The notes: generated by a model not told the origin, from the sequence alone. 64,000 nt of DNA from Desulfobacterales bacterium HSG16 (GCA_030377965.1 JAUCGE010000003.1:1-64000), one strand, 5' to 3'; counted from the first letter of the stretch, positions 10,329 to 21,452 are shown. Program-made: numbers and translations.

Positions 10329-13300
10329 TTGGAAACGTTATACGATTTTTTTGCAAAACCGACGAATCCGAAACTTTATACCGGTGTTCAGATTTCTCTT
10401 GCCTCATCGGAGCAGGTTCGGCAATGGTCACATGGAGAAATAAAAAAACCGGAAACAATCAATTACCGAACTTTCAAGCCTGAAAGGGACGGTCTTTTCT
10501 GCGCCAAAATTTTTGGGCCTACAAAAGACTATGAATGTAATTGCGGTAAATACAAGCGCATGAAACACCGGGGCGTTATCTGTGAAAAATGCGGTGTGGA
10601 AGTCATTCAGTCAAAGGTTCGGCGCGAACGGATGGGCCATATTGATCTGGCAGCACCCGTGGCTCATATCTGGTTTTTAAAGAGTCTTCCGAGCAAAATA
10701 GGCAATCTTCTTGATATGACGCTCAAAAATATGGAGAAGGTACTCTATTTTGACTCTTATATCGTTATTGATCCCAAGGACACAGATTTAAGCAGAGGAG
10801 ATCTGCTGTCGGACGAAAAATACCTGGATGCCAGAGAAAAATACGGGGAAGGGAAGTTTACCGCCGGCATAGGCGCTGAAGCTGTAAAAGAGCTTTTGAG
10901 CGATATGGACCTTGAGGCCATATACGTCCAGTTGAGAACCGAAATCCGCCAGACAAAATCCATAGCCAAGCGTCAGAAGCTTGCCAAGCGTTTGAAGATT
11001 GTTGATGCGTTCAGACGCTCGGGAATTGAACCTGTGCGGATGATCATGGATGTAGTTCCAGTACTTCCTCCAGATTTAAGGCCACTGGTTCCTCTTGAAG
11101 GAGGCAGGTTTGCCACCTCTGATTTAAACGATCTGTACCGCAGAGTCATTAACCGTAACAACAGGTTGAAAAGACTTGTTGATCTGAATGCTCCTGATAT
11201 CATAGTCCGAAACGAAAAACGGATGCTGCAAGAATCTGTTGATGTTCTCTTTGACAACGGAAGACACGGTCGCGTTATTACAGGAACCAACAAACGCCCC
11301 TTGAAATCTTTGAGCGATACTCTCAAAGGCAAGCAGGGGCGGTTCCGGCAGAACCTGCTGGGTAAACGTGTCGATTATTCCGGGCGTACAGTCATTACAA
11401 CCGGCCCGACTTTAAGGCTTCACCAGTGCGGTCTGCCTAAAAAAATGGCCCTGGAACTGTTCAAGCCTTTTGTATATTATCGGCTTGAGGAAAAGGGGCT
11501 GGTTTCCACCGTAAAAAGTGCCAAAAAAATGGTGGAAAAGGAAACGCCGGAAGTATGGGATACCCTGGAAGAAGTGGTTAAAGAGTATCCTGTAATGCTC
11601 AATCGTGCCCCCACCCTGCACCGTCTGGGTATCCAGGCATTTGAGCCGACTCTTATAGAAGGAAAAGCTATCCAGCTGCATCCTCTGGTCTGTACGGCTT
11701 TTAATGCTGATTTTGATGGGGATCAGATGGCTGTACACATACCGCTCTCCGTTGAATCTCAGATAGAAGCCAGAATATTGATGCTTTCAAGCAACAATAT
11801 TCTTTCCCCTGCAAATGGTACACCAATCATTGTCCCAAGCCAGGACATTGTTCTTGGAACCTATTACATGACCAGGGAAGTGGTCGGCGGCAAAGGAAAT
11901 GACCGGGTTTTCGATGCCGAACCCGGAACAGAAACTGATTCTGCTGATTTAAGGCCGGAAGTTCGCAAAGCATATGAAAACGGAGAACTTGATCTGACTT
12001 CCCGTGTCTCTGTAAGAACGCCCGAAGGAATGATTTCAACTACGGTCAGCCACATACTTTTAAGATTCATTGATGTGGAAGAAGTCAGAAGAGCTTATGA
12101 CAGCGGTCAGCTTGAACTGCATGATGGTGTAAGTGTCATGATGGATGGTGACTATGTCAAGACTACCGTGGGCAGAATTTTGCTCTGGGAAATTATTCCC
12201 AAAGATAATCTTGTGACTTTAGCCCATCTCAAGGTAGAAAAGGAAGAAGAAGCCCGAAAGATTTATAAGTCAATTCAAAAAGGCGCTGACTTTTCCAAGA
12301 TGATAGAGACTCATTCCATAGCACCTGACCGTGTTAAAGGCGGAGTTCTTGGCCTCCTGAGAAATGATGAATTCAGGCGGGTGTACAGTTTGGATGATGA
12401 GGATGTCGAGACTGTTTTTTCCCTCAATGAAGGAGAAATCAGTGGTATCATTGAAGCAGATAAGGGCTATCATATCTTCAAGATCGTAAAAAAGCGCCCT
12501 CAGATAAAGTTTGAAATTGTAAATAAGGTAATGAATAAAAAATCCTTGAGAGATCTTGTCGATTACGTATATCGTACTCTCGGGGCAAAATCGACAGTGA
12601 TTCTGTCTGACAAACTCAAGGATCTCGGATACAAATATTCCACTGACGGGGGGCTGTCCATCTCTATTGATGCCATGCTGATACCCGAAACCAAGTGGGA
12701 AATTCTGAATCGTGCTGAACAGCAGGTTACCGAAATCGGCAGACAATATACCGAAGGGCTGATTACTCAGGGCGAAAAATACAACAAGGTTGTTGATATA
12801 TGGGCAAAGGCGACAGATGATGTGGCAAACGAGATGATGGATGCCATGAAAGCCGGGTTTGCCAGTAAGAAAGAACGAAATCCATACTCGCCAGGAACTC
12901 TGAATCCTATCTATATGATGGCGGATTCGGGTGCCAGAGGAAGTAAAGATCAGATGCGCCAGCTAGCTGGTATGCGCGGGCTGATGGCCAAGCCTTCAGG
13001 GGAAATTATTGAAACCCCCATCACAGCCAATTTCAGGGAAGGACTCTCTGTTCTTCAATATTTTATCTCCACTCACGGCGCAAGGAAAGGGCTGGCTGAT
13101 ACAGCACTTAAAACAGCTAACTCCGGATATTTGACCCGACGTCTTGCTGACGTGGCCCAGGATTGTACGGTTATGGAACACGACTGCGGAACAATGGGCG
13201 GTATGGAAGTGGAACCGCTGATGGAAGGTGGGGAAATCATCCAGCGCCTGGGGGAAAGAATTCTCGGAAGGATCGCCATTGAAGATATACTTGATCCTTT

Positions 13301-14855
13301 TACAGATGAAATCATAGTCGAAAAAGGCGAAGAGATCGTCGAGCAGATCGTGGAAAGAATCGATTCTTCTGGACTGACAAGCGTCAGGATCAGATCCGTT
13401 TTGACATGTAAGACCAAATACGGCGTATGTGCAAAGTGTTATGGTCGTGATCTCTCACACGGAAGGCTGGTGGAAATTGGCCAGGCTGTGGGAATTCTTT
13501 CAGCCCAGTCTATCGGAGAACCGGGAACACAGCTGACCATGCGAACCTTTCATATCGGCGGAACTGCCAGCAGGCGGGTTGAACAGGCTGATATCAGGGC
13601 AAGAATAGACGGAACCATCAAATTCACAGATCTTAATGTGGTGAAGAATGAATCAGGGGAATATGTGGTCATGACACGTCGGGGAGGTGAGTTTGTTATC
13701 GCAAACGAAGCCGGACGTGAACTTGAACGTTTTCCGGTCATCTATGGCGCTCATATACTTGTGGAAGATAACGAACCGGTCAAACAGGGAAAACTTCTGG
13801 CCAGGTGGGACCCTTTCACAACTCCGATTATCACAGAAGTCGATGGAACAGTTAAATTCGGTGAAATCACCCTCGGCAAAACCTTGCAGGAAAAGGTTGA
13901 TCCGGTAACTGGAAAATCGAGCCGAACTATTATCGAGTCGAAAACTTCTGAAATCAGGCCCCGGATTTCCATCAAGGACAAAGATGGAAAAACAGCTAAA
14001 ATTTCTGGAGGCATGGCCAGATACACCCTTCCTGTGGATGCGATCCTGCTTGTGGAGGAAGGTGATTCGGTAAAGGCCGGTGATGTGGTTGCAAAACTTC
14101 CGAGAGCCACCACAAAAACAAAGGATATTACAGGTGGTCTTCCCAGGGTGGCAGAGCTTTTTGAAGTGAGAAAGCCAAAAGAAACTGCTGTCCTGAGTGC
14201 AATTGATGGTTTTGTTTCCATTGCAAAAGGAACCAAGGGTAAACAGAAAGTTCTGGTTACTCCCGTGGATGTGGGTGAGAAAAAGGAATATCTGATACCC
14301 AGAGGCAAGCATGTGAATGTCTATGACGGAGATTATATACGTGCAGGAGAACCCCTGGTTTCAGGATCGGCAGTTCCCCAGGATATTCTCAATATCAAAG
14401 GAGAGATATCTCTGGCCCGCTATCTTGTCGATGAAGTTCAGGAAGTCTATCGGCTCCAGGGTGTCCGGATCAATGATAAGCATATTGAGGTTATTGTGCG
14501 TCAGATGATGCGGCGTGTGAAGGTGATGAACTCCGGTGATACTGATTTCATTACCGAGGAGCAGGTGGATCGAACCCGATTCGAGATAGCGAATCAGGAG
14601 GTGATTGCAAGCGGTGGAGAGCCTGCTGTAGCAGAACCTTTGATCCTGGGAATCACCAAAGCATCTTTGAGTACAGACAGCTTTATATCGGCAGCTTCAT
14701 TTCAGGAAACCACTAAGGTTCTGACTGAAGCAAGCATCGGTGGTAAGGTGGATAATCTTAAAGGGTTGAAGGAAAATGTGATTATGGGGCGGTTGGTACC
14801 AGCAGGAACCGGTTTTCCGAAATATCATGATATTGATGTGGATCTGGCCTATTGA
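10329..14855 (+). CDS. rpoC: RNA polymerase beta' subunit with an inserted parvulin-like domain
   Basis: I place the start at TTG 10329 ([14 protein letters not shown] follows), eight bases after an AAGGGGGA; an upstream in-frame ATG lacks this. The 1508-residue protein has the N-terminal zinc ribbon ([20 protein letters not shown]), [12 protein letters not shown] with the catalytic aspartates near residue 460, the trigger loop [11 protein letters not shown] near 1068 and a second zinc site. Against E. coli it has about 140 extra residues in one place. First, a segment ending TTVSHILL (about 540-581) is repeated as a segment ending TTVGRILL (about 582-624). Then residues about 628-726 form a PpiC/parvulin-like domain with [24 protein letters not shown] and GYHIFKI. 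After it the normal sequence resumes at [11 protein letters not shown]. Confidence 0.97.
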   Translation: METLYDFFAKPTNPKLYTGVQISLASSEQVRQWSHGEIKKPETINYRTFKPERDGLFCAKIFGPTKDYECNCGKYKRMKHRGVICEKCGVEVIQSKVRRERMGHIDLAAPVAHIWFLKSLPSKIGNLLDMTLKNMEKVLYFDSYIVIDPKDTDLSRGDLLSDEKYLDAREKYGEGKFTAGIGAEAVKELLSDMDLEAIYVQLRTEIRQTKSIAKRQKLAKRLKIVDAFRRSGIEPVRMIMDVVPVLPPDLRPLVPLEGGRFATSDLNDLYRRVINRNNRLKRLVDLNAPDIIVRNEKRMLQESVDVLFDNGRHGRVITGTNKRPLKSLSDTLKGKQGRFRQNLLGKRVDYSGRTVITTGPTLRLHQCGLPKKMALELFKPFVYYRLEEKGLVSTVKSAKKMVEKETPEVWDTLEEVVKEYPVMLNRAPTLHRLGIQAFEPTLIEGKAIQLHPLVCTAFNADFDGDQMAVHIPLSVESQIEARILMLSSNNILSPANGTPIIVPSQDIVLGTYYMTREVVGGKGNDRVFDAEPGTETDSADLRPEVRKAYENGELDLTSRVSVRTPEGMISTTVSHILLRFIDVEEVRRAYDSGQLELHDGVSVMMDGDYVKTTVGRILLWEIIPKDNLVTLAHLKVEKEEEARKIYKSIQKGADFSKMIETHSIAPDRVKGGVLGLLRNDEFRRVYSLDDEDVETVFSLNEGEISGIIEADKGYHIFKIVKKRPQIKFEIVNKVMNKKSLRDLVDYVYRTLGAKSTVILSDKLKDLGYKYSTDGGLSISIDAMLIPETKWEILNRAEQQVTEIGRQYTEGLITQGEKYNKVVDIWAKATDDVANEMMDAMKAGFASKKERNPYSPGTLNPIYMMADSGARGSKDQMRQLAGMRGLMAKPSGEIIETPITANFREGLSVLQYFISTHGARKGLADTALKTANSGYLTRRLADVAQDCTVMEHDCGTMGGMEVEPLMEGGEIIQRLGERILGRIAIEDILDPFTDEIIVEKGEEIVEQIVERIDSSGLTSVRIRSVLTCKTKYGVCAKCYGRDLSHGRLVEIGQAVGILSAQSIGEPGTQLTMRTFHIGGTASRRVEQADIRARIDGTIKFTDLNVVKNESGEYVVMTRRGGEFVIANEAGRELERFPVIYGAHILVEDNEPVKQGKLLARWDPFTTPIITEVDGTVKFGEITLGKTLQEKVDPVTGKSSRTIIESKTSEIRPRISIKDKDGKTAKISGGMARYTLPVDAILLVEEGDSVKAGDVVAKLPRATTKTKDITGGLPRVAELFEVRKPKETAVLSAIDGFVSIAKGTKGKQKVLVTPVDVGEKKEYLIPRGKHVNVYDGDYIRAGEPLVSGSAVPQDILNIKGEISLARYLVDEVQEVYRLQGVRINDKHIEVIVRQMMRRVKVMNSGDTDFITEEQVDRTRFEIANQEVIASGGEPAVAEPLILGITKASLSTDSFISAASFQETTKVLTEASIGGKVDNLKGLKENVIMGRLVPAGTGFPKYHDIDVDLAY

Positions 14856-14883
14856 GAAAGTTAAGAAAAAATTAAGAAAGTCC

Positions 14884-14912
14884 TTGACAGAAAAAATTAA
14901 ACTGGATATAAA
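14884..14912 (+). promoter_or_regulatory. Sigma70-type promoter for rpsL
   Basis: TTGACA (14884-14889) and TATAAA (14907-14912) are separated by exactly 17 bases. It lies just after rpoC and 58 bases before the rpsL start, so the rpsL-rpsG-tuf-S10 block can be transcribed independently of rpoBC. No intrinsic terminator is visible after rpoC, so read-through is also expected. Confidence 0.8.
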
Positions 14913-14914
14913 TC

Positions 14915-14957
14915 CTCATTTTGCGTTTGCAGCAGAATGACTACGGGACAAAATGAG
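14915..14957 (+). other. Inverted repeat in the rpsL leader
   Basis: CTCATTTTG (14915-14923) and CAAAATGAG (14949-14957) are perfectly complementary and close a 25-base loop. The element starts at the expected transcription start of the rpsL promoter and ends just before the AGAGGA ribosome-binding site, so folding could hide or expose that site. It may be a ribosomal-protein operator; no known family is recognised. Confidence 0.5.
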
Positions 14958-14970
14958 ATAAGAGGATACG

Positions 14971-15342
14971 ATGCCGACCATAAACCAGCTAGTGAGAAAA
15001 GGAAGAAAACGGGTGAAGAAGAAGGGGAATACACCCGCTCTCAAGGGAGCGCCCCAGAAAAGAGGGGTATGCACCAGAGTGTATACGTCTACACCCAAAA
15101 AGCCTAATTCCGCTTTAAGGAAAGTAGCAAGAGTGCGTTTAACTACCGGTGTGGAAGTTACCGCATATATTCCCGGTATCGGACACAACCTTCAGGAGCA
15201 TTCGGTCGTGCTGGTAAGAGGTGGGCGTGTAAAAGATTTGCCCGGTGTCAGATATCATGTTGTCAGAGGAACTTTGGATACCCTTGGAGTCGAGGATAGA
15301 AGGCGGGGTCGGTCCAAGTACGGAGCGAAAAAGCCTAAATAA
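14971..15342 (+). CDS. rpsL: 30S ribosomal protein S12
   Basis: S12 (123 aa) sits at the decoding center. The sequence has [13 protein letters not shown] at the start and the [13 protein letters not shown] and [11 protein letters not shown] regions; the streptomycin-contact lysine in TPKKPNSA is of the sensitive type. It has its own strong promoter and a leader hairpin. rpsG follows 71 bases later. Confidence 0.98.
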   Translation: MPTINQLVRKGRKRVKKKGNTPALKGAPQKRGVCTRVYTSTPKKPNSALRKVARVRLTTGVEVTAYIPGIGHNLQEHSVVLVRGGRVKDLPGVRYHVVRGTLDTLGVEDRRRGRSKYGAKKPK

Positions 15343-15413
15343 TAACATAATAATAACTATTGCGGGTGTCGGATTTTTCTGATGGCCCGCGATGTTTTTA
15401 ATGGTGCAAAAGT

Positions 15414-15884
15414 ATGCCGAGAAGAAGAGAAGTACCCGAACGCCTGGTTATTCCCGATCCCAAATATAAAAGCACACTGGTAGCCAAGTTTATCAAGTCT
15501 GTCATGCGGGATGGTAAGAAGAGTACTGCTGAGTCATTGATTTACGGTGCCTTCGATATTATGGAAAGCAAGACCAAAGATGAACCGCTGAAATTGTTTG
15601 AGCAGGCAATGGAAAATGTCAAGCCTATGATTGAAGTGAAGTCGAGACGTGTTGGTGGATCTACATATCAGATTCCAACCGATATTCGTTCTTCCCGTCA
15701 GATGGCTCTTGCGATTCGATGGTTGATCGCTTTTTCCAGAAAACGTTCGGAAAAAGGAATGGCCGGAAAACTGGCTGGAGAGTTGCTGGATGCAGCGAAC
15801 AATCGGGGTGCTTCCGTAAAGAAAAAGGAAGATACCCATAAAATGGCTGACGCCAATAAGGCATTTGCACATTTTCGCTGGTAG
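15414..15884 (+). CDS. rpsG: 30S ribosomal protein S7
   Basis: S7 (156 aa) organises the 3' domain of 16S rRNA. It begins [18 protein letters not shown] and contains [13 protein letters not shown] and [14 protein letters not shown], all family hallmarks. The ATG has no clear Shine-Dalgarno, which may mean coupling to rpsL. In most bacteria fusA comes next; here a hairpin and then tuf follow at once, so EF-G must be encoded elsewhere. Confidence 0.97.
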   Translation: MPRRREVPERLVIPDPKYKSTLVAKFIKSVMRDGKKSTAESLIYGAFDIMESKTKDEPLKLFEQAMENVKPMIEVKSRRVGGSTYQIPTDIRSSRQMALAIRWLIAFSRKRSEKGMAGKLAGELLDAANNRGASVKKKEDTHKMADANKAFAHFRW

Positions 15885-15934
15885 AAGTTGCCGTATGGCA
15901 CATACTGTTTTATAGCATAGAGACTTTTTTGATG

Positions 15935-15965
15935 ACAACCCTGCTTTATTATTTTACAGGGTTGT
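15935..15965 (+). other. Hairpin between rpsG and tuf copy 2
   Basis: ACAACCCTG (15935-15943) pairs perfectly with CAGGGTTGT (15957-15965) around a 13-base A/T-rich loop. It lies in the 135-bp gap where fusA is found in most bacteria. There is no T-run after it, so it is more likely a processing or stability element of the tuf mRNA than a terminator. Confidence 0.5.
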
Positions 15966-16019
15966 TCGATCTTTGAAAGACGAAAACGTTACCCGCTTTT
16001 CAGGGGAGGATGAGAGGAC

Positions 16020-17213
16020 ATGGCAAAGCAGAAATTTGAACGAACAAAACCGCATGTCAATGTAGGCACCATTGGACATATTGATCATGGGAAAACTACG
16101 CTGACAGCGGCTATAACGAAACATAACGGACTCAAAGGGCGCGCTGAATTCATTCCCTTCGATCAGATTGACAAAGCGCCTGAAGAAAAAGAACGTGGAA
16201 TTACAATCGCAACGGCTCATGTCGAATATGAAACTGATAATCGCCATTACGCTCATGTGGATTGTCCTGGACATGCCGATTATATCAAAAATATGATCAC
16301 CGGTGCTGCTCAGATGGACGGAGCAATTCTGGTGGTGGGAGCCGATGATGGACCTATGCCTCAGACTCGTGAGCATATCCTTCTCGCCCGCCAGGTCGGA
16401 GTTCCCCGGATCGTTGTTTTCCTCAACAAGTGCGATATGGTCGATGATGAAGAGTTGATCGAACTTGTCGAACTCGAATTGAGAGAACTTCTTGATAAAT
16501 ATGAGTTTCCCGGAGATGACACTCCCATAGTCATGGGAAGTGCGTTGAAGGCTCTTGAAAACGATGATCCAGAATCCGATGATGCAAAGTGCATTTTTGA
16601 GTTGATGGAAGCCATTGACAGTTATATACCCGAACCTGAACGTGATGTGGATAAACCTTTTCTGATGCCTATAGAAGATGTGTTTTCCATTTCCGGTCGT
16701 GGCACAGTTGTTACAGGCCGTGTAGAGCGGGGTATCATACATGTAAGTGATACGGTAGAAATAGTCGGTATCCGTCCGACAACCAAGACCGTCTGTACTG
16801 GCGTGGAAATGTTCAGAAAACTTCTGGACGAAGGCCAGGCCGGAGACAATGTAGGGTTGTTGCTGAGAGGCACGAAGCGTGAAGATGTCGAGCGTGGTCA
16901 GGTAATAGCAGTTCCCGGGACAATTAACCCTCATACTAAATTCAAAGCGGAAGTTTATATTCTGAGTAAAGAAGAAGGCGGCAGACATACACCTTTTTTC
17001 AGCGGATATCGTCCTCAGTTTTACTTTAGAACCACCGATGTGACCGGTATCCTGACCCTGGAAGATGGTGTTGAGATGGTTATGCCCGGTGATAATGTGG
17101 CCATTGTGGGAGCACTGATCACACCTATCGCTATGGAGAAGGAACTGCGATTTGCCATTCGTGAAGGCGGACGTACAGTAGGCGCAGGTGTAGTGAGCGA
17201 AATCATAGAATAA
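16020..17213 (+). CDS. tuf: Elongation factor Tu, copy 2
   Basis: This second EF-Tu gene (397 aa) keeps all GTP-binding motifs listed for the first copy and starts at the ATG after AGGGGAGGATGAG. It heads the S10 ribosomal cluster. It differs from copy 1 at eight residues (for example Lys for Arg in the GLKGRAEF segment, and five changes near [20 protein letters not shown]), and the DNA shows many synonymous differences, so gene conversion between the copies has been weak or has stopped. Confidence 0.98.
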   Translation: MAKQKFERTKPHVNVGTIGHIDHGKTTLTAAITKHNGLKGRAEFIPFDQIDKAPEEKERGITIATAHVEYETDNRHYAHVDCPGHADYIKNMITGAAQMDGAILVVGADDGPMPQTREHILLARQVGVPRIVVFLNKCDMVDDEELIELVELELRELLDKYEFPGDDTPIVMGSALKALENDDPESDDAKCIFELMEAIDSYIPEPERDVDKPFLMPIEDVFSISGRGTVVTGRVERGIIHVSDTVEIVGIRPTTKTVCTGVEMFRKLLDEGQAGDNVGLLLRGTKREDVERGQVIAVPGTINPHTKFKAEVYILSKEEGGRHTPFFSGYRPQFYFRTTDVTGILTLEDGVEMVMPGDNVAIVGALITPIAMEKELRFAIREGGRTVGAGVVSEIIE

Positions 17214-17228
17214 AGAGAGATATGTGCC

Positions 17229-17540
17229 ATGATGATGAACACTAAAATCAGGATTCGGCTCAAGGCTTATGACCACAAGCTCCTCGATCAATCGTCGACG
17301 GATATTGTGGATACTGCCAATAAAACCGGCGCAAAAGTCGTGGGTCCGATCCCGCTTCCGACGACCATCAATAAATATTGTGTTCTCCGGTCGCCGCATA
17401 TCGACAAGAAGTCGAGGGAGCAGTTCGAGATGAGAACTCACAAGCGCCTGCTCGATATACTGGAACCTACACAACAGACCGTGGATGCTTTGATGAAGCT
17501 TGATCTTTCCCCGGGAGTGGATGTGGAAATTAAATTGTAG
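17229..17540 (+). CDS. rpsJ: 30S ribosomal protein S10
   Basis: S10 (103 aa) begins after three consecutive ATG codons, any of which could serve; GAGAG lies about nine bases before the first. [16 protein letters not shown] and the loop [10 protein letters not shown] are typical. Besides its ribosomal role it is NusE, the partner of NusB and NusG in antitermination. It is first of the S10 cluster, 15 bases after tuf. Confidence 0.97.
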   Translation: MMMNTKIRIRLKAYDHKLLDQSSTDIVDTANKTGAKVVGPIPLPTTINKYCVLRSPHIDKKSREQFEMRTHKRLLDILEPTQQTVDALMKLDLSPGVDVEIKL

Positions 17541-17558
17541 ACAGGGACGGTAATCGCC

Positions 17559-18185
17559 ATGTGTAAAGGATTGATAGGAAAAAAAATTGGTATGACCAGC
17601 CTGTTTATGCCGGATGGCAGTTATGTTCCTGCTACGGTTTTGCAGGTAGGTCCCTGTGTCGTGACCCAGGTCAAAAACAGGGCAACTGACGGCTATGATG
17701 CCCTCCAGTTGGGATTTGGCGAGAAAAAAGAAAAGCATGTCAGAAAACCCTTGAAAGGTCATTTTGAGAAAAGCGGCAGTAAATATTTTGCCCACCTTAA
17801 AGAATTTAAGGTCGATAATCCTGATGACTATAGTCCGGGGCAGGAGATCTGCGCTGATCACTTTGTAATCGGAGAACGAGTGGATGTGACCGGTACTACA
17901 AAAGGACGCGGTTTTTCAGGTGTCATGAAACGCCATGGGTTTGCCGGAGGAAGAAAAACTCACGGTAGTCACAGCCATAGAATTCCGGGTTCCGTAGGAT
18001 GTAGTGCATGGCCTGCCAAGATTATAAAAGGCAAAAAAATGCCCGGTCATTACGGAAATGAGAGAAAGACCGTCAAGAATCTGGAAATTTTGGATATTCG
18101 CGTCGAAGAAAACCTGATTATGGTTAAAGGTGCTGTACCGGGTTCGAGATCAGGGCTGGTTGCTTTGAATAAACGGAAAAAATAA
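17559..18185 (+). CDS. rplC: 50S ribosomal protein L3
   Basis: L3 (208 aa) reaches the peptidyl transferase center. It opens CKGLIGKKIGMTSLF and has the family signature around GRGFSGVMKRHGFAGG and THGSHSHRIPGSVG. Length is normal. It lies 18 bases after rpsJ; the 80-bp spacer to rplD is the longest gap in the S10 cluster. Confidence 0.98.
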   Translation: MCKGLIGKKIGMTSLFMPDGSYVPATVLQVGPCVVTQVKNRATDGYDALQLGFGEKKEKHVRKPLKGHFEKSGSKYFAHLKEFKVDNPDDYSPGQEICADHFVIGERVDVTGTTKGRGFSGVMKRHGFAGGRKTHGSHSHRIPGSVGCSAWPAKIIKGKKMPGHYGNERKTVKNLEILDIRVEENLIMVKGAVPGSRSGLVALNKRKK

Positions 18186-18265
18186 AACACAGATCATCAT
18201 ATCCAAATTCGGTGACTGAATAGAATTGCAGATGCCTGTGTGAGTCATGGCTGACGAGGGAAATT

Positions 18266-18889
18266 ATGGCCGTTGTAGATGTAATGAATAAAAATGGAGA
18301 AAAAGTTTCACAGACGGAACTCAATAATGAGATTTTTGATGTTTCTGTGAAATCCGATGTCCTTCATGAGGTTGTCAGGATGCAGTTGGCTTGCAGACGA
18401 TCCGGTACGGCATCTGTAAAACATCGTTCCGATGTCAGGGGCAGCACTAAAAAGCTGTTCAGACAGAAAGGAACTGGCAGGGCGCGTCGCGGAGATATTA
18501 AAGCTCCATTATTGAGAGGCGGCGGGTCTATATTCGGTCCCGATCCTAGAAGTTACGCTTATAAAGTTCCTAAAAAAGTCAGGAAACTGGCTTTGAAGAT
18601 GGCTTTGAGCAGTAAGCTGAAAGAAGATGCACTCATAATTGTCGATAATCTGGATATGGATAGAATAAAGACAAAAGATATGATTGGGGTGCTTGATGCT
18701 TTGAACAGAGAGAATGTTTTGATCATAACAGATGAAAAGAATGATAATCTGGAATTGTCAGCTCGAAATATTCCTCGCGTTAAAGTACTCAGAACGGACG
18801 GTTTGAATGTTTATGACATTCTGAAATATAATAATCTCGTTCTGGTGGAATCTTCTATCGGAGCTATCGAAGGGAGGCTTGTTGGATGA
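18266..18889 (+). CDS. rplD: 50S ribosomal protein L4
   Basis: L4 (207 aa) lines the peptide exit tunnel. The loop region shows [20 protein letters not shown] and [12 protein letters not shown], typical of the family. The ATG is preceded by GAGGGAAATT. Its stop overlaps the start of rplW by four bases (ATGA), indicating coupled translation. Confidence 0.97.
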   Translation: MAVVDVMNKNGEKVSQTELNNEIFDVSVKSDVLHEVVRMQLACRRSGTASVKHRSDVRGSTKKLFRQKGTGRARRGDIKAPLLRGGGSIFGPDPRSYAYKVPKKVRKLALKMALSSKLKEDALIIVDNLDMDRIKTKDMIGVLDALNRENVLIITDEKNDNLELSARNIPRVKVLRTDGLNVYDILKYNNLVLVESSIGAIEGRLVG

Positions 18890-19173
18890 TAGATTATGAT
18901 ATCATAAAAAAGCCTTTGATCACTGAAAAGACAACGCTTCAAAAAGATGAGCATAACCAGATCACTTTTGAGGTTGATCGGAAGGCGAATCGGGTAGAGA
19001 TAAAAAAAGCTGTCGAAAGAATTTTCAATGTTCATGTTGCTGGTGTCCGAACCATGCAGGTTACGGGTAAAGTCAAGCGGCGGGGCAAGATACTGGGAAA
19101 GCGAAGTGACTGGAAGAAAGCTATAGTCAAGCTTATGCCGGATGAGAGAATCGATTTTTTCGAGGGCGCTTAA
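18886..19173 (+). CDS. rplW: 50S ribosomal protein L23
   Basis: L23 (95 aa) sits at the tunnel exit and docks trigger factor and SRP. The sequence has [11 protein letters not shown] at the start, [17 protein letters not shown] and a basic [19 protein letters not shown]. The start codon overlaps the rplD stop. Confidence 0.97.
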   Translation: MIDYDIIKKPLITEKTTLQKDEHNQITFEVDRKANRVEIKKAVERIFNVHVAGVRTMQVTGKVKRRGKILGKRSDWKKAIVKLMPDERIDFFEGA

Positions 19174-19233
19174 AAAGATTATGCTTAATTGGTCTTTTAC
19201 GAGGTCGATTATAAATAATAACTGGAGTATGTG

Positions 19234-20073
19234 ATGGCTGTAGTAAAGAAGATCAAACCGACATCGCCAGGACGACGGTTTCAGGGATATGCCACATTTG
19301 AGGAAATCACCAGTACGAAACCGGAAAAAAGTCTGTTGCGGGCTAACCGGAAAACAGGCGGGCGCAATGTTAATGGGCGGATCACATGTCGGCATCGCGG
19401 TGGCGGACACAAGCGTCACTACCGCATCATCGATTTCAAACGGGATAAAATTGATATACCCGCAAAGGTAGCGTCAATAGAATATGATCCCAATAGAAGT
19501 GCAAGAATTGCACTTCTGCATTATGTCGATGGTGAAAAACGTTATATAATTGCGCCGCTGAATTTGTCTGTTGGAGATACGGTAAAGGCGGGACCCAAGG
19601 CTGATATTAAACCCGGAAATTCACTTCCGCTGAAAAATATTCCCCTTGGAACCCATATTCACAATATCGAACTTCGCATCGGTAAAGGTGGGCAGATTGT
19701 AAGAAGTGCAGGTGGATTCGCCCAGTTAATGGCCAAGGAAGGAAGATACGCTCTTGTCAAACTTCCTTCCAGCGAGGTACGTATGGTTCTTGCAGAATGT
19801 GTGGCGACAGTTGGTCAGATAGGTAATGTCATGCATGAAAACATACCTCTTGGCAAGGCTGGCAGGAAACGATGGCTCGGAAGACGTCCTCATGTAAGAG
19901 GTGTTGCCATGAATCCGGTGGATCATCCTATGGGCGGTGGTGAAGGCCGATCTTCGGGTGGCCGCCATCCTTGTTCTCCGTGGGGAATGCCTTCAAAAGG
20001 TTTCAGAACACGAAAGAATAAGAGCAGCGACCGATACATCGTGAAGAGACGGACGATAAGAAAAAAGAAGTAA
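19234..20073 (+). CDS. rplB: 50S ribosomal protein L2
   Basis: L2 (279 aa) is needed for subunit joining and lies near the peptidyl transferase center. Hallmarks are [28 protein letters not shown] and the C-terminal [19 protein letters not shown] choose ATG 19234, six bases after GGAG, over the adjacent GTG at 19231. Confidence 0.97.
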   Translation: MAVVKKIKPTSPGRRFQGYATFEEITSTKPEKSLLRANRKTGGRNVNGRITCRHRGGGHKRHYRIIDFKRDKIDIPAKVASIEYDPNRSARIALLHYVDGEKRYIIAPLNLSVGDTVKAGPKADIKPGNSLPLKNIPLGTHIHNIELRIGKGGQIVRSAGGFAQLMAKEGRYALVKLPSSEVRMVLAECVATVGQIGNVMHENIPLGKAGRKRWLGRRPHVRGVAMNPVDHPMGGGEGRSSGGRHPCSPWGMPSKGFRTRKNKSSDRYIVKRRTIRKKK

Positions 20074-20132
20074 TATTTAAGTATGTTTCCGGTAAAAATT
20101 GAAATTTTTGCCGGTGTCAAACAGGAGACATT

Positions 20133-20414
20133 ATGCCAAGATCGTTGAAAAAAGGTCCATATATCGAGCAGGCACTGATGAAAAAAGTCATGATCGCCCA
20201 GCAAACTCGAAGTAACAAGGTGATAAAGACCTGGTCGAGGAGATCCACGATCTTTCCGGAAATGGTAGGTATTACCCTTGCTGTTCATAACGGGAAAAAA
20301 TTTGTTCCGGTGTTCGTGACAGAAAATATGGTAGGCCATAAACTGGGTGAATTCTCGCCGACGCGGACTTTTTACGGACACGCCGGGGATAAGAAATCCA
20401 AACTGAAGAAATAG
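20133..20414 (+). CDS. rpsS: 30S ribosomal protein S19
   Basis: S19 (93 aa) is a small-subunit head protein. It opens [16 protein letters not shown] and has [13 protein letters not shown] and [13 protein letters not shown]. The ATG follows an AGGAGA. Normal length and place. Confidence 0.98.
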   Translation: MPRSLKKGPYIEQALMKKVMIAQQTRSNKVIKTWSRRSTIFPEMVGITLAVHNGKKFVPVFVTENMVGHKLGEFSPTRTFYGHAGDKKSKLKK

Positions 20415-20453
20415 TTATCCAAAAAATATACGGTTAGAAGAGGAATGTCTGCA

Positions 20454-20786
20454 ATGGAGGTTAAAGCTGTATTAAGGCATGTGCGTATATCCCCTCAAAA
20501 AGTCCGCAAACTGGTCGGTGCTGTAAAAGGGGAACCGGTTGAGATCGGTTTAAGCAAGTTAAAGTTTATGCCGCAGAAGGCGGCCGGTATCGTGAGAAAG
20601 ATTGTTCGTTCAGCTTTAGCGAATGCCGACCAGCATCCGGATATTGATGTGGATTCACTGGTGATTTCCAATATCATCACGGACCAGGGGCCCATGTTGA
20701 AACGATTCAGAGCCAGGGCGCGTGGAAGAGGAACGCGTATTTTGAAAAGAAGCTCTCATATTACGGTTATTTTAGCAGAAGCATAA
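20454..20786 (+). CDS. rplV: 50S ribosomal protein L22
   Basis: L22 (110 aa from this start) contributes to the exit tunnel. [19 protein letters not shown] and the hairpin with [16 protein letters not shown] are typical. Two in-frame ATGs are possible; AGAAGAGGA touches the first (20445) but stands about nine bases before the second, so I prefer 20454. Confidence 0.93.
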   Translation: MEVKAVLRHVRISPQKVRKLVGAVKGEPVEIGLSKLKFMPQKAAGIVRKIVRSALANADQHPDIDVDSLVISNIITDQGPMLKRFRARARGRGTRILKRSSHITVILAEA

Positions 20787-20801
20787 GCAAGGAGGGAAAG
20801 C

Positions 20802-21452
20802 TTGGGCCAGAAAGTAAATCCGATAGGATTGAGATTGGGAATTGTAAAAACATGGGAATCCAGATGGTATGCAGGTAAGAGTTACCCGGATTATATCCTG
20901 GAAGATTACAATATCCGGAAGTATATAAAAAAAAAGTTATCTCATGCAGGCATTGCCAAAATAGAAATCGAACGCTCATCCAAGCGTGTTCGGCTTAGAA
21001 TTTACACTGCCAGACCGGGTATCGTCATAGGAAAAAAAGGGGCTGAGATCGAACAACTCAAAAAAGAGTTGGAAAAAATTGTGTCCCATGAGGTACTCAT
21101 TGATATTCAGGAAGTCAGAAAGCCTGAGATTGATGCCCAGCTTGTTGCAGAAAACGTGGCACTCCAGATAGTAAGAAGAGTAGCGTTTCGTCGAGCTATG
21201 AAACGTGGAGTTTCTTCTGCCATGAGATTTGGAGCAAAGGGTGTCAAAATTATCTGTTCAGGCCGCCTCGGCGGAGCTGAAATGGCAAGAACCGAGTGGT
21301 ACCGTGAAGGTCGAGTGCCGTTGCATACTCTTCGTGCCGACATTGATTACGGAGTTACCGAAGCTGCCACGACATATGGTATCGTAGGAGTCAAGGTCTT
21401 TATTTTTAAAGGCGAGATACTGAAAAAAGACAGTACCGAAAAACTTGGCTAA
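20802..21452 (+). CDS. rpsC: 30S ribosomal protein S3
   Basis: S3 (216 aa) begins at a TTG ([12 protein letters not shown] follows) after AAGGAGGGAAAGC. The KH domain has the motif [15 protein letters not shown], and the C-terminal half shows [15 protein letters not shown]3 surrounds the mRNA entry channel. Only 15 bases separate it from rplV. Confidence 0.97.
   Translation: MGQKVNPIGLRLGIVKTWESRWYAGKSYPDYILEDYNIRKYIKKKLSHAGIAKIEIERSSKRVRLRIYTARPGIVIGKKGAEIEQLKKELEKIVSHEVLIDIQEVRKPEIDAQLVAENVALQIVRRVAFRRAMKRGVSSAMRFGAKGVKIICSGRLGGAEMARTEWYREGRVPLHTLRADIDYGVTEAATTYGIVGVKVFIFKGEILKKDSTEKLG

Noticed and set aside
12206-12510. The idea that the rpoC insert is an intein or a frameshift artefact
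   Set aside because: There are no intein splice-junction residues or endonuclease motifs, the frame is continuous, codon use matches the rest of rpoC, and the insert has its own coherent parvulin pattern.
15954-17861. A 635-codon open frame on the minus strand across tuf copy 2, rpsJ and part of rplC
   Set aside because: It is antisense to three certain genes with clear family matches, and its translation (rich in His, Phe, Ser and Asn) is typical of a shadow frame. The same shadow exists over tuf copy 1 (677-1471), as expected from similar DNA.
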